Source: Clostridia bacterium
GTDB lineage: Bacteria > Bacillota > Clostridia > Lachnospirales > Lachnospiraceae
Direction of reading: 5' to 3'
Length of the DNA: 64,000 bases
Assembly: GCA_910574835.1 (NCBI GenBank)
Contig: CAJTDE010000008.1
Location: forward strand, 62,001-126,000
Part shown: one piece after another, positions 26,045 through 35,546 of the stretch
How positions within the stretch are numbered: the first letter of the stretch is position 1
Layout: each line of letters opens with the position of its first letter
The notes under the pieces: generated by a model
Told to the model about the DNA's origin: nothing
Database searches by the model: none
The model's input: the letters and a program-made list of their open reading frames with translations, nothing else
Made by a program: the position numbers and the translations under genes

Positions 26045-26065
26045 TTCTTAAAATTGTTTTAAGAA
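26045..26065. promoter_or_regulatory. AT-rich palindrome upstream of the VTT/glycosyltransferase operon
   Basis: TTCTTAAAA, TTG, TTTTAAGAA form a perfect 9-bp inverted repeat about 120 bp before the VTT gene. There is no T-run after it, so an operator is as likely as a terminator. The rest of 25926-26187 shows nothing else recognisable. Confidence 0.4.
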
Positions 26066-26187
26066 TCAAAAAAATACCGAAAATTATGAAGAAATTAGAG
26101 TAGAATAATCGTTTAGAAGGATAGAAGCAGTAAAAAAGTAAACAAAAACGGGAAAAATACAAAATGACAGCAGGGGAGGAGAGAAGC

Positions 26188-26781
26188 ATGACCCAAAGAA
26201 AACAGTATATCATCAACCTAATCACCTGGTGCTCTATGGGGGCACTTCTCATATTTACCATCTACGGAATCAAAACAGGAATCTTCACAGACCGGAGTCA
26301 GATGGAAGCCCTGGTATCAAGATGCGGAATCTACGGTCCGCTGCTCTTTGTGCTGATTCAGATTATCCAGGTAGTGATCCCCATCATTCCCGGCGGAATC
26401 ACCTGCGCGGTTGGCGTGGTGCTGTTCGGAGCATGGGAGGGACTTCTCTGCAATTATATCGGAATCGTCATCGGCTCATTTATCAACTTCTATCTGGCAA
26501 GACGCTACGGGAAATGCTTTGTGCAATCTCTCGTAAAGGAAGAAACCTACGAGAAATACGCCGGCTGGCTGGAAAGGGGAAAAAAGTTTGACCGGTTCTT
26601 TGCCCTGGCAATTTTCTTTCCCTGCGCGCCGGACGATTTTCTGTGTATGCTGGCAGGACTTACCCGTATGTCCTGGAAAAAATTCGGCACAATTATATTA
26701 CTGGGAAAGCCCGCTTCCATTGCCGCCTACAGCCTGGCACTGGTCTATGCGGGAACCTGGATGGGAGGATTATTGACATGA
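26188..26781 (+). CDS. TVP38/TMEM64 (VTT-domain) membrane protein
   Basis: A protein of 197 residues; GGGGAGGAG lies 5 nt upstream of the ATG at 26188. About five or six membrane segments with the VTT/DedA-like re-entrant motif (IPGGITCAVGVVLFGAWEG, IGSFINFYLARRYGK) and FALAIFFPCAPDDFLCMLAGLTRMSWKKF. VTT/DedA relatives are implicated in lipid movement across membranes. Its stop overlaps the start of the glycosyltransferase gene (ATGA), so the three genes probably act together on glycolipids. Confidence 0.88.
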   Translation: MTQRKQYIINLITWCSMGALLIFTIYGIKTGIFTDRSQMEALVSRCGIYGPLLFVLIQIIQVVIPIIPGGITCAVGVVLFGAWEGLLCNYIGIVIGSFINFYLARRYGKCFVQSLVKEETYEKYAGWLERGKKFDRFFALAIFFPCAPDDFLCMLAGLTRMSWKKFGTIILLGKPASIAAYSLALVYAGTWMGGLLT

Positions 26782-28013
26782 AAATACTGATCACAACAGA
26801 TTTATTTCGTTCTACTATCAATGGCGTAGTGACTTCGGTTCTGAATTTGGAGGAGGAGCTTCAACGGCAGGGCCATGAGGTGCGGATTCTGACCGTTTCC
26901 GACACAGGGAAGGCTTATCAGGAGGGAAATGTGTGGTATCTGCGCTCCATACCTTCCGGAATTTATCCGGGCGTGCGTATTCCGGTTCCCGGAGACGGAG
27001 CCTACCGCCGGGAGCTGACGGAGTGGATGCCTGACGTGGTGCATAGTCAGTGCGAGTTCTGTACCTTCAGTTATGGAAAACAAATTGCGGAGGACACGGG
27101 AGCCGTTTTCATACATACCTGCCATACCCTGTATGAACAGTATACAAAATACATTCCGATGGGAAAATATTTGGGAACTGCCGCTGTAGCCGCCTGTATG
27201 CGCTGGAGACTTCGGCCGGTAAACCGTATCATTGCCCCGACCAAAAAGGTAGAGAGGACCTTTTTAAGCTATGGCGTGCAAAAGAAGACAGCCATTATAC
27301 CTACGGGAATCAAATTGGAGACATTTACCAATCCCGTTTCCAAAGAAAAGCTTGAAAAGCTTCGGGAGGAATGCGGCATCCGCCCCGGCGTTCGGGTGGC
27401 TCTGAGCCTGGGACGCTTAGGCTTTGAAAAACAGGTGGACGAGCTTTTGTACGGATGGAAAGAGTCCGAAATACCCGGCGGGGAGGCGGTGCTTCTAATC
27501 GTGGGAGGAGGTCCGGCAGAGGCAAGCCTTAGAAAGCTTTCCGAAGAGCTTGGACTTTCGGACAAGGTATGCTTCTATGGAATGGCAGAGCCTAAGATGG
27601 TTCCCATGTTCTACCAGATGGCGGATCTCTTTGTCTGTGCATCCACCAGTGAGACACAAGGACTTACCTATGTGGAGGCTCTGGCAAGCGGCCTGCCTCT
27701 GGTGTGCAGGCGCGATCCCTGCCTGGCCGGAGTACTGGAGCATGGAATCAACGGCTATTCCTTTCGGGAAAGGGGCGAGCTTGGCAGCTATGTAAAAGAA
27801 GTTCTTTTTCATAAGGAAAAACAGCAAAGGATGAGCGCCCGCAGCCGGGAGCTGGCAAAGGCTTTCGGGACAGAAGCTTTCGGACGGGCAGTAAATGATT
27901 TATATAAAAAGGAGGTACGTCTTCATGAGGGTGCTTTTGTATTCGAAGAATCAGAAGCTGCTATCCCGGAGTGGAATTGGACGGGCTATGCAGATGCAAA
28001 GAGATTCCCTTGA
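26778..28013 (+). CDS. GT4-family glycosyltransferase, probable diacylglycerol glucosyltransferase
   Basis: A protein of 411 residues starting at an ATGA overlap. It is a GT-B fold enzyme: N-terminal MKILITTDLFRSTINGVVTSVLNL, PTGIKLETF in the middle, and the donor-binding C-terminal half with SLGRLGFEKQVDELL and the E-x7-E motif in ASTSETQGLTYVEALASGLPLV. Similar proteins make monoglucosyl-diacylglycerol in Firmicutes, with a CpoA-like partner adding the second sugar. The neighbouring VTT protein and second GT4 gene support a membrane glycolipid role (inference). Confidence 0.85.
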   Translation: MKILITTDLFRSTINGVVTSVLNLEEELQRQGHEVRILTVSDTGKAYQEGNVWYLRSIPSGIYPGVRIPVPGDGAYRRELTEWMPDVVHSQCEFCTFSYGKQIAEDTGAVFIHTCHTLYEQYTKYIPMGKYLGTAAVAACMRWRLRPVNRIIAPTKKVERTFLSYGVQKKTAIIPTGIKLETFTNPVSKEKLEKLREECGIRPGVRVALSLGRLGFEKQVDELLYGWKESEIPGGEAVLLIVGGGPAEASLRKLSEELGLSDKVCFYGMAEPKMVPMFYQMADLFVCASTSETQGLTYVEALASGLPLVCRRDPCLAGVLEHGINGYSFRERGELGSYVKEVLFHKEKQQRMSARSRELAKAFGTEAFGRAVNDLYKKEVRLHEGAFVFEESEAAIPEWNWTGYADAKRFP

Positions 28014-28926
28014 AGAAAATGGGGTGGAGGTTACCACCAATCCTGAGGACGATTATGACATTGTACATCTGAACAGCATTTTCCCAAGTGATTATCGAAT
28101 GGCAAAAAAGGCAAAGAGGGCAGGGAAAAAAGTCATTTACCATGCCCATTCCACACGGGAGGACTTTAAGGATTCCTTTATAGGCTCCAATATCTTGGCG
28201 CCTCTGTTTCAGCACTGGCTTATCAAATGCTATGAACTGGGAGATTTGATATTAACGCCCACACCGTATTCACGCTCTCTGCTGATGCGATACGGTATCC
28301 GCAAGCCGATTGCCGTGATTTCCAATGGGGTGGATACCTTCCGCTTTCAGAAAAATATGGCGGTGCGGAGCAGATTTCGCAGAGAATACGGCTTTACGGA
28401 GACGGATCGTGTGATTCTGTCCGTGGGCCTTTACTTTGAGCGGAAGGGGATTCTGGACTTCGTGGAGCTGGCCCAGAGGATGCCGGAATATCAGTTTATC
28501 TGGTTCGGTTACACGCCGGACATTCAGATTCCGGGAAAAGTACGAAAGGCCGTGCGCACGCGCCTGCCCAATCTGACCTTCGCAGGCTATGTGACCCCGG
28601 AGCAGCTTCGGGAGGCGTACAGCGGAAGCGATCTGTTTTTCTTTCCCTCCTATGAAGAGACGGAAGGCATTGTGGTTCTTGAGGCCCTTTCCTGCGAGAT
28701 ACCGGTTCTGCTCCGCGATATTCCCGTTTACCAGGACTGGCTGAAAAACAGGAAGGATGTATACAAAGGAAGCCGCCAGGAGGAGTTCGAGCGGCTGATT
28801 GGGCAGATTTTGGAGGGAGAGCTTCCGGATCTTACCGTAAGCGGTCGGCAGAGAGCCGTGGAACGTGATATCTTCCATCAGGCAGGAAAGCTCTTCAATC
28901 TGTATCAGAGGGCGGCGGCTCTCTAA
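27925..28926 (+). CDS. GT4-family glycosyltransferase, CpoA-like
   Basis: A protein of 333 residues starting at 27925 behind AAGGAGGT, so it overlaps the preceding gene by 89 nt. It opens MRVLLYSKNQKLLSRSGIGRA, reminiscent of pneumococcal CpoA, and has SNGVDTFRF, SVGLYFERKGILDF and SYEETEGIVVLEALSCEIPVLL (E-x7-E). It is shorter than its partner, as CpoA-type enzymes are. It probably extends a monoglycosyl-diacylglycerol with a second sugar (inference). Confidence 0.82.
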   Translation: MRVLLYSKNQKLLSRSGIGRAMQMQRDSLEENGVEVTTNPEDDYDIVHLNSIFPSDYRMAKKAKRAGKKVIYHAHSTREDFKDSFIGSNILAPLFQHWLIKCYELGDLILTPTPYSRSLLMRYGIRKPIAVISNGVDTFRFQKNMAVRSRFRREYGFTETDRVILSVGLYFERKGILDFVELAQRMPEYQFIWFGYTPDIQIPGKVRKAVRTRLPNLTFAGYVTPEQLREAYSGSDLFFFPSYEETEGIVVLEALSCEIPVLLRDIPVYQDWLKNRKDVYKGSRQEEFERLIGQILEGELPDLTVSGRQRAVERDIFHQAGKLFNLYQRAAAL

Positions 28927-29141
28927 AAGCCGGAAAAGCCGGTATATGTGCCCGCATGGTGAAAAATGGAAACATTCGGGAAAATTTAATTGGAAAAATG
29001 ATTTTTCTTCATAAAAAATTAAGGTGTTACTGCTATGCTTGTGTAAAAGGGCAAGAGTAGTAATGCCTTAATTTTTTCTTGATATATGGAGTTGGAGCAG
29101 AAAGGCTTGCGGAACTGAAATAAGAAAGAGAGGTGAGAGCC

Positions 29142-30272
29142 GTGAAAAGGAACCTGCTTTTAGGGGGAGTATTGATTCTGATGCTGTTATTGTCTGCCTG
29201 CGGCAAAAAGGAGCGGGCGGGGGCGGAAGGGTCCGCTTTGGCAGCCCGGGAAGGCGGGGCTTCCGCAAAAGAGACGGAAAACACAGGCTCTTCCGGAATA
29301 CCCATCCGCATTTACCACAGCGACGACAGCGGGGAGAATCTCTGTGTAAGCATGGCCCGGACGGAAGAGATCACACCGGAAATTCTCTTTTTAAACCTCT
29401 CCTTTTATCATATGGTGCCGGATACTATGACAATACGGGATTTCGGAACGAAAAAGCAGGAGGACGGTCTTCTGCTGACCCTGGATCTTCCGGCAGACTT
29501 CGGGAAATATCTCTCCGGTCTGGACGCACCGGGAGAAGCGCTTGTACTGGGAAGCGTGGTAAATACATTTCTGGATGCATATGAGGGGACGGCCATTCTC
29601 ATTACGGTGGAGGGCGCCGCCCTGAACACGGTTCACAGCACTTACGCGGAGGCCCTTGAGCGGTATTCATATCTGGAAGCCTCCTACCAGATCGAGGAAA
29701 AGGAGCTTCTAAAGGGGCAAATACAGATTTCATATCCGCAGATTACAGGGCTTTTGGACGAGGAGATTCAGGAAAAATGGAATGAAATTATCAGCGGCCA
29801 TGCAAAAAAGGCTTTGGAAGATGCGGAGGAAGGAAGCAGCCTGGAGGTGGGCTACTCCGTAAAAACCATGAACGATCAGCTTCTTTCTATCTTAATCGAG
29901 GGCTACTACAGCACTCCGGACGGCGCTTATCCCACACGCTTTCGGTACACCTATAATATTGATATAAGCTCCGGCGAAAGCGTGCGCCTGGCTTATTATC
30001 AAAGTCCTGATGAACTGGCGGAGGCGCTTCTGGCCGGTGAAGGCTATACGGTGGAGGGAGAGCTTGGGCAGGAGCTGAAAGAGCGGCTGTCGATTCTCTA
30101 CGGAACGGCGGAGCAGCTGGCCGATGTGCTGCGGGATTTTGACTACGGCGATAACCGGGAGACTCCCAGCGGCTTCTCGTATCAGGAAAACGGTCAGACT
30201 CATCTGTGCATCGAAGTGCCTCATGCTCTGGGGGACAATGTGGACGTGGTTCTTGACCGGCCAGATGATTAA
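29142..30272 (+). CDS. Lipoprotein with GerMN and DUF3298/DUF4163-like domains
   Basis: A protein of 376 residues with GTG start; AGAGAGG lies 8 nt upstream. The lipobox is LLSAC (Cys20). Residues about 80-165 resemble the GerMN (spore germination/sporulation) domain (LLLTLDLPADFGKYLSG, NTFLDAYEGTAILITVEGAAL). The C-terminal half (about 180-375) resembles DUF4163/DUF3298 extracellular domains found in RsiV-type proteins (ISYPQITGLLDEEIQEKWNEII). It is a cell-surface protein of unknown function, monocistronic, with no terminator-like hairpin recognised after it. Confidence 0.7.
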   Translation: MKRNLLLGGVLILMLLLSACGKKERAGAEGSALAAREGGASAKETENTGSSGIPIRIYHSDDSGENLCVSMARTEEITPEILFLNLSFYHMVPDTMTIRDFGTKKQEDGLLLTLDLPADFGKYLSGLDAPGEALVLGSVVNTFLDAYEGTAILITVEGAALNTVHSTYAEALERYSYLEASYQIEEKELLKGQIQISYPQITGLLDEEIQEKWNEIISGHAKKALEDAEEGSSLEVGYSVKTMNDQLLSILIEGYYSTPDGAYPTRFRYTYNIDISSGESVRLAYYQSPDELAEALLAGEGYTVEGELGQELKERLSILYGTAEQLADVLRDFDYGDNRETPSGFSYQENGQTHLCIEVPHALGDNVDVVLDRPDD

Positions 30273-30391
30273 AAACTGCACAAAATTAATAGAATATTCT
30301 TGAAAATTAAAATAATTAATAAAAAATAACAAAATAAAACAATTAATAACGAAAAAAATAGAAAAAATTTAAAATTTTTTTGAAAAAAGTG

Positions 30392-30420
30392 TTGACAAAC
30401 GCAAATTGACGAGTTATAAT
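30392..30420 (+). promoter_or_regulatory. Perfect consensus SigA promoter of the purine-rich RNA
   Basis: TTGACA (30392-30397), a 17-nt spacer and TATAAT (30415-30420): both hexamers match consensus exactly. A/T-tract DNA lies immediately upstream (30340-30388) in UP-element position. It is the strongest promoter in the window by inspection, yet no protein gene follows within 800 bp. Confidence 0.85.
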
Positions 30421-30426
30421 GATTTC

Positions 30427-30990
30427 AACATAAGAAATACAAAACACCACATAATCTAAACGATATATAAATATATATTTAATATAGATGTGAGGTGAAA
30501 AATTAAGAAAGAGAGGTACGGACCAACAAAAACTTAACGAATTACCTCATAATTTAAGAAAAGGAGGTACGGACCAAAGTACAGTTAGGTTAGACCTTCT
30601 ACTATAAAATAAGAAAAGGATGTAACGCACATCCCAATCAAAAAAATATAGTAAGAAGAAGGTCAGGGAAAAAAGTTCGACGAGAATCGGTAAAGTAGAA
30701 GCAGCCGGAAAAGAAGTAAAAAGAAGAAGAAAAAATAACCGGAAAAGAAAATCTTATGATTACAGAGGGGAAAAGCCGAGCACAGAAGAAGTCGAACGGA
30801 AGGAGTCGAAAGGACTTCAAAAAAATTACCAACTGAAGAAAAAATTTTCAGAGGCAATTGTTTTTGGAAGAAAAATTCAGAATGGTAACCGCAACTTGAA
30901 AACAAACACAAAGAAAAGAGGTAAAAGTCCAATGGACAGCATAGTTTAACAGAGGGTATCAGATGACAACAAGTACTGATACCCTCTAAT
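30427..30990 (+). ncRNA. Candidate purine-rich structured non-coding RNA
   Basis: About 560 nt between a perfect promoter and a terminator, with no plausible ORF on the plus strand. The 5' part has two copies of TAAGAAA followed by GAGGTACGGACCAA (near 30505 and 30556), and a third hairpin, GGATGT-AACGC-ACATCC (30618-30634), again preceded by TAAGAAAA. GAGGTA at 30513 can pair with TACCTC at 30543. The 3' part (30650-30945) is strongly A/G-rich and ends with AAGAAAAGAGGTAAAAGTCC, a divergent copy of the motif. The exact transcript ends are inferred. Confidence 0.55.
30951..30990 (+). terminator. Terminator of the purine-rich RNA
   Basis: AGAGGGTATCAG (30951-30962) and CTGATACCCTCT (30976-30987) form a perfect 12-bp stem with a 13-nt loop; the following AATTCTGT is a weak T-tract. 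Confidence 0.7.
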
Positions 30991-31244
30991 TCTGTCTACA
31001 GGAACAGGATTGAATATTGCGGTTGAAAAAGAGAGAAGAATCACGGGACGGATTCATAGGCGCCAGGCTTTTGGATCGGTCTTTTTTTATGCCTTGCGGA
31101 CGAAGCCTGCCGTTCAGACAAAGGATGTTTTTTATGTATATTTTTCCTGAGTTCTTTGGGATGACTTCCGGATGTATTTATGCTACACTTAGATGCATAG
31201 GTGCAGAATGGCTGTTGAAATCTGAGAATAGAAAGAGGTTTGTC

Positions 31245-31949
31245 TTGGCGCATTTCGTAGAATTAAAACAGGTGAAAAAGATATATCAGATGGGGGAAGT
31301 TACCATTCCGGCTGTGGATAGGATTGATTTTGAAATTGAAAAGGGAGAGTTTGCGGTAATTGTGGGCCCCAGCGGAGCAGGAAAAACGACAGTGCTCAAC
31401 ATTCTGGGCGGAATGGATACTTGTACCTCCGGGGAGGTATGGGTGGACGGAAAGGATATCAGCGGCTTTAAGGGAAAGGCTCTGACTGCTTACCGCCGTG
31501 ACGATATCGGCTTTGTGTTTCAGTTTTACAATCTGGTCCAAAATCTCACCGCCCTGGAAAATGTGGAGCTGGCCCTGCAGATCTGCAAGGACCCTCTGGA
31601 TGCGGAGCAGGTGCTTAAAGAAGTTGGACTGGAGGGACGCAAGGGAAATTTCCCGGCGCAGCTTTCCGGCGGGGAGCAGCAGCGGGTGGCCATTGCAAGA
31701 GCGCTGGCGAAGAATCCCAAGCTGCTGCTCTGTGACGAGCCTACGGGCGCTTTGGACTATAATACGGGCAAGGCGATCTTAAAACTCCTGCAGGATACCT
31801 GCCGGGAAAAAGGAATGACCATAATTGTGATTACTCATAATCAGGCCATTGCGCCGATGGCGGATCGGGTGATTAAGATTAAAAACGGCCGGGTAAGCCG
31901 GATGGAGAAAAACGAGGCTCCGGTTTCCGTTGAAACCATTGAGTGGTAG
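31245..31949 (+). CDS. ABC transporter ATPase, MacB/LolD type
   Basis: A protein of 234 residues. The TTG at 31245 is preferred: GAAAGAGGT is 6 nt upstream, a promoter-like TTGGGA-17-TATGCT lies just before, and the length then fits the family; the open frame extends to 31017 without family sequence. Walker A is [12 protein letters not shown], the signature [15 protein letters not shown] and Walker [14 protein letters not shown]. It partners the FtsX-like permease encoded 66 bp downstream. Confidence 0.9.
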   Translation: MAHFVELKQVKKIYQMGEVTIPAVDRIDFEIEKGEFAVIVGPSGAGKTTVLNILGGMDTCTSGEVWVDGKDISGFKGKALTAYRRDDIGFVFQFYNLVQNLTALENVELALQICKDPLDAEQVLKEVGLEGRKGNFPAQLSGGEQQRVAIARALAKNPKLLLCDEPTGALDYNTGKAILKLLQDTCREKGMTIIVITHNQAIAPMADRVIKIKNGRVSRMEKNEAPVSVETIEW

Positions 31950-32015
31950 CTTTCAATTCCATTTTGAGAAACAGATGGACTTAGGAGCAGGTTTCCTTGA
32001 ATTGCGGAGATGATT

Positions 32016-35000
32016 ATGAGAAAACGTGCCTTAAAAAAAGAATTTTATATGGAAATTCGGAGAACTTTGAACCGTTTTCTGTCAATTCTTCTAATCAATG
32101 CCCTGGGTGTGGCTTTTTTTGCCGGTGTGCGGGCTTCCAAGCCGGATATGCGGCTGTCGGCGGATGCCTTTTTTGACGAGAGCAACCTTATGGATATCCG
32201 GGTAATGGGAACTCTGGGCATGACAGAGGAGGACGCTGAGGCGATTGCGGCGGTGGAAGGCGTGAAGGAGGTTATGCCTGTCCGTTCCGTGGATATGTTT
32301 GGTCAGCTTGGGGATCGTCAGCTGAATCTCCAGGTTATGTCACAGCCGGAAGAAATGAACCGGATTCATGTGAGAGAGGGACGGCTTCCAAAAGAGAAAA
32401 ATGAGTGTCTTGTGGACTACAATCTGCTGACCTCCGGCCTCTGCGTCATAGGAGAGGAGATTACCCTGGCATCCGGCACGGAGGATGAGACTTCGGACTT
32501 GGTGAACCAGGAGAGCTTTACCATTGTGGGGGCGGGGACCACTTCCTATTATATGTCTCTTGACCGGGGAACCACCGGTATCGGAAGCGGGAGCCTGGAC
32601 GGATTTCTGATTGTGCGCCCGGAGGTTTTTGAGCAGGATTATTATACCCAGATCTGCGTGACTGCGGAAGGGGCCTATGAGCTGACTTGCTATACGGAGG
32701 AATACGACAATCTGGTGGATGATCTGGTGGAGCGGATTGAGTCCATTGAAAAGGAGCGGTGCGATATCCGCTATGCAGAGATCCAGGAGGAAGGACAGGA
32801 AAAGATTGCGGATGCGGAAAAGGAAGTAGCCGACGGAGAGCAGAAGCTGAAAGATGCCAAGGAAGAGCTTGAGGATGCAAGGGTGAAGCTTGCGGACGCG
32901 GAAGAGAAGCTTGCCGACGGCAAAAAAGAGCTTGCTGACGGAGAGGCGGAATTTGCCGATAAGGAAAAGGAATTTCTGGACGGAAAGCAGGAGGTGGCCG
33001 ACGGCTGGAAGGAGCTGAATGAGGCGAAGGAAGAGCTGGTAAAGGCGACCTATCAGATACAGAAAGGCTATGCCGAATATGAGAAAAATAAGGCGGAGGT
33101 GGACGCAGGCTATGCGCAGCTTGCACCGTTTCAGGAGCAGCTTGTACAGATAGAGGATGGTCTTAGTCAGATAGGAGAGGGACTTGCTAAGGTTGAGAAC
33201 GGGATTGCTCAGGCAGAAGGCGGCCTTTTGGAGATTCAAGGTCAACTGCTTAAGATAGAAGAGGCCAGAAAAAGATTCGCAGATCTTTCTAATAAGCCGT
33301 CGGATCAGCTGACAGAGGACGAGAAAAAGGAATTGCTCCAATTGGCAGCAGAGGAACCTTATTGGGATGAGTCAGAAAAAAAGCTTGAGGAGAAGCAGAC
33401 AGAAATAGAGGCTCAACAGGCCGGTCTTGCGGCCCAACAGACCGAGCTTAAGGCCCGGCAGACCGAGCTTCTTTCAGCTCAGGCTCAGCTATCCCCCATA
33501 GTACAGGAAAACAAAGCAAAGCTGGACGCCGGAGCAGCCGCCTTAGCGGAGGGCAAGCGCAAGCTGGACGCAGGAAGCGATGAGGTAGACGCCGGAAACA
33601 GCAAGGCTTATGAGGCGGAACAGGAATTGCTGGAGGCAGAGGAAGAGCTTGCCGACGGCGAGAAAAAGTTAGCCGACGGACGCTCCGAGCTTGCGGATGC
33701 CCGCCAGACCTTAAAAGATGCGGAAACCGAGCTTGCGGATGCCAAGGCGGAATTTGCCGACGGGGAGGCAGAATATGAAGAAGCTCTGGAGGAAAATGAA
33801 GAGACCCTTGCGGATGCCAGGGTAAAGATTGCAGATGCCAAACAGGAGCTTGCGGATTTAAAGCAGCCGGAGTGGTATGTACTGGACCGCCAGTACATTC
33901 AGACCTATGTGGAGTACGGCAATGACGCAGACCGCATCGGAGCTATCGGAGAGGTATTCCCGGCCATTTTCTTTTTGGTCGCTGCTCTTGTAAGCCTTAC
34001 TACCATGACACGCATGGTGGAGGAACAGCGCACCCAGATCGGAACCTTGAAGGCATTGGGCTATGGAAAGGGTTCCATTGCCTCCAAATATATTTTGTAT
34101 GCCCTGCTGTCAAGTCTTTTGGGAAGCCTCATCGGACTTGTGGCCGGACAGAAGATTCTCCCGGCAGTCATTATAAGCGCCTATAAGATTCTCTACAACA
34201 ATCTGCCCGACATCCTGACGCCGCTGAATCCGGAATATTCCGTAACGGCCGCCGCCGTTGCCGTTTCCTGCACCACTCTTGCCGCTGTTGCCGCCTGCTA
34301 CAGGGAGCTGAACGCAGTTCCGGCGAATCTGATGCGCCCGGCCGCTCCGAAGTCCGGGAAACGTGTGTTTCTGGAATATATCGGTTTTCTCTGGAGGCAT
34401 CTGACATTCAGTCAGAAAGCGGCGGTCCGCAATCTGGTGCGTTACAAAAAGCGGTTCTTTATGACCATTTTCGGAATCGGCGGCTGTATGGCGCTGCTTT
34501 TGGTGGGCTTTGGGATTAAGGACTCCATTCTTCATATTGGAAACGGACAGTTTGGGAATGTATTTGATTATGACGGGTCTATCGGCATAGATAAGGATGC
34601 GGACGCTCAGGAGCGTGAGGAGCTTGTAAAGCAGATTGAGGGCGACGAACGTATCCTCCACCATATGAGGGTTTTGGAGACCGCCGTGGATGCGGAGGCC
34701 GGAGGAGCGCCCCGAAGCGCCTATTTGATAGTACCGGAGTTTGAAGAAGAGCTTGACACCTACATTCATCTGCGGAATCGGACAACAAGAGAACACTACG
34801 CACTGGACAGCCAGGGCATTGTCATCACAGAAAAGCTTGCACGGCTTCTCGGGGTATCAAAGGGAGATACGATTGTCTTGAAGGAGGATGATACCAAGGC
34901 CGTTGAAGTAAGAGTGGCTCATATCACAGAGCAGTATTTTATGCATTATGTGTATATGAGCCGGGAGCTTTATGAAAGCCTCTATGGGGAAGCACCGGAA

Positions 35001-35546
35001 TGGAATCAGTGGCTTATAAAAAATGACCGGCAGGACGAAGCCTTTGAAGAAGAGCTGCGGACAGAGTATATCCGGTATGACGCAGTGGCGGACGTAGACT
35101 TTATCAGCGGTACGGCGGAACGTGTAGCGGATATGCTCAAAAGTATGGATTTGATCATCTATGTTCTGGTGATTGCGGCGGGGCTTCTTGCCTTTGTGGT
35201 GCTCTATAATCTCAATAACATCAACATCAATGAGCGCAGGAGGGAGCTTGCCACCTTGAAGGTACTTGGTTTCTTCGATCAGGAGGTTTCCGCCTACGTG
35301 AACCGGGAAAATGTACTGCTCACGGTGATCGGAACCGGAGTTGGCGTAGGTCTTGGAATCCTGCTCCACCGCTTTGTGGTTCAGACGGCGGAGATTGATA
35401 TGCTGATGTTCGGAAGAGACATTGCACCTGCGAGCTATGTTTACAGTGTACTTTTAACCTTCGTATTCTCCGCATTTGTGAACGGGGTCATGTTCTTTAA
35501 GCTGCGGAAGATTGATATGGTGGAATCCCTAAAAAGCGTAGAATAA
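32016..35546 (+). CDS. Giant FtsX-like ABC permease with a 370-residue coiled-coil insertion
   Basis: A protein of 1176 residues; the ATG at 32016 has CGGAG 6 nt upstream. A first membrane helix near 20-40 is followed by an extracytoplasmic MacB-like region, then a coiled coil from about 248 to 621 made of imperfect repeats such as ELADGEAEFADKEKEF and KKLADGRSELADARQ. The FtsX core follows with helices near 645 and 690-750, a second extracytoplasmic domain, and helices near 1045, 1105 and 1150. Such proteins export or sense peptides or lipids at the envelope. The stop codon lies inside a fragment of repeat array B. Confidence 0.85.
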   Translation: MRKRALKKEFYMEIRRTLNRFLSILLINALGVAFFAGVRASKPDMRLSADAFFDESNLMDIRVMGTLGMTEEDAEAIAAVEGVKEVMPVRSVDMFGQLGDRQLNLQVMSQPEEMNRIHVREGRLPKEKNECLVDYNLLTSGLCVIGEEITLASGTEDETSDLVNQESFTIVGAGTTSYYMSLDRGTTGIGSGSLDGFLIVRPEVFEQDYYTQICVTAEGAYELTCYTEEYDNLVDDLVERIESIEKERCDIRYAEIQEEGQEKIADAEKEVADGEQKLKDAKEELEDARVKLADAEEKLADGKKELADGEAEFADKEKEFLDGKQEVADGWKELNEAKEELVKATYQIQKGYAEYEKNKAEVDAGYAQLAPFQEQLVQIEDGLSQIGEGLAKVENGIAQAEGGLLEIQGQLLKIEEARKRFADLSNKPSDQLTEDEKKELLQLAAEEPYWDESEKKLEEKQTEIEAQQAGLAAQQTELKARQTELLSAQAQLSPIVQENKAKLDAGAAALAEGKRKLDAGSDEVDAGNSKAYEAEQELLEAEEELADGEKKLADGRSELADARQTLKDAETELADAKAEFADGEAEYEEALEENEETLADARVKIADAKQELADLKQPEWYVLDRQYIQTYVEYGNDADRIGAIGEVFPAIFFLVAALVSLTTMTRMVEEQRTQIGTLKALGYGKGSIASKYILYALLSSLLGSLIGLVAGQKILPAVIISAYKILYNNLPDILTPLNPEYSVTAAAVAVSCTTLAAVAACYRELNAVPANLMRPAAPKSGKRVFLEYIGFLWRHLTFSQKAAVRNLVRYKKRFFMTIFGIGGCMALLLVGFGIKDSILHIGNGQFGNVFDYDGSIGIDKDADAQEREELVKQIEGDERILHHMRVLETAVDAEAGGAPRSAYLIVPEFEEELDTYIHLRNRTTREHYALDSQGIVITEKLARLLGVSKGDTIVLKEDDTKAVEVRVAHITEQYFMHYVYMSRELYESLYGEAPEWNQWLIKNDRQDEAFEEELRTEYIRYDAVADVDFISGTAERVADMLKSMDLIIYVLVIAAGLLAFVVLYNLNNININERRRELATLKVLGFFDQEVSAYVNRENVLLTVIGTGVGVGLGILLHRFVVQTAEIDMLMFGRDIAPASYVYSVLLTFVFSAFVNGVMFFKLRKIDMVESLKSVE

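Noticed and set aside
30663-30932. Minus-strand Phe/Ser/Leu-rich ORF
   Set aside because: Produced by the complement of the purine-rich RNA; no start signal or conserved features.
32340-33341. 333-codon minus-strand ORF
   Set aside because: Antisense of the FtsX coiled-coil region; Leu-rich composition follows from the repeats on the other strand.
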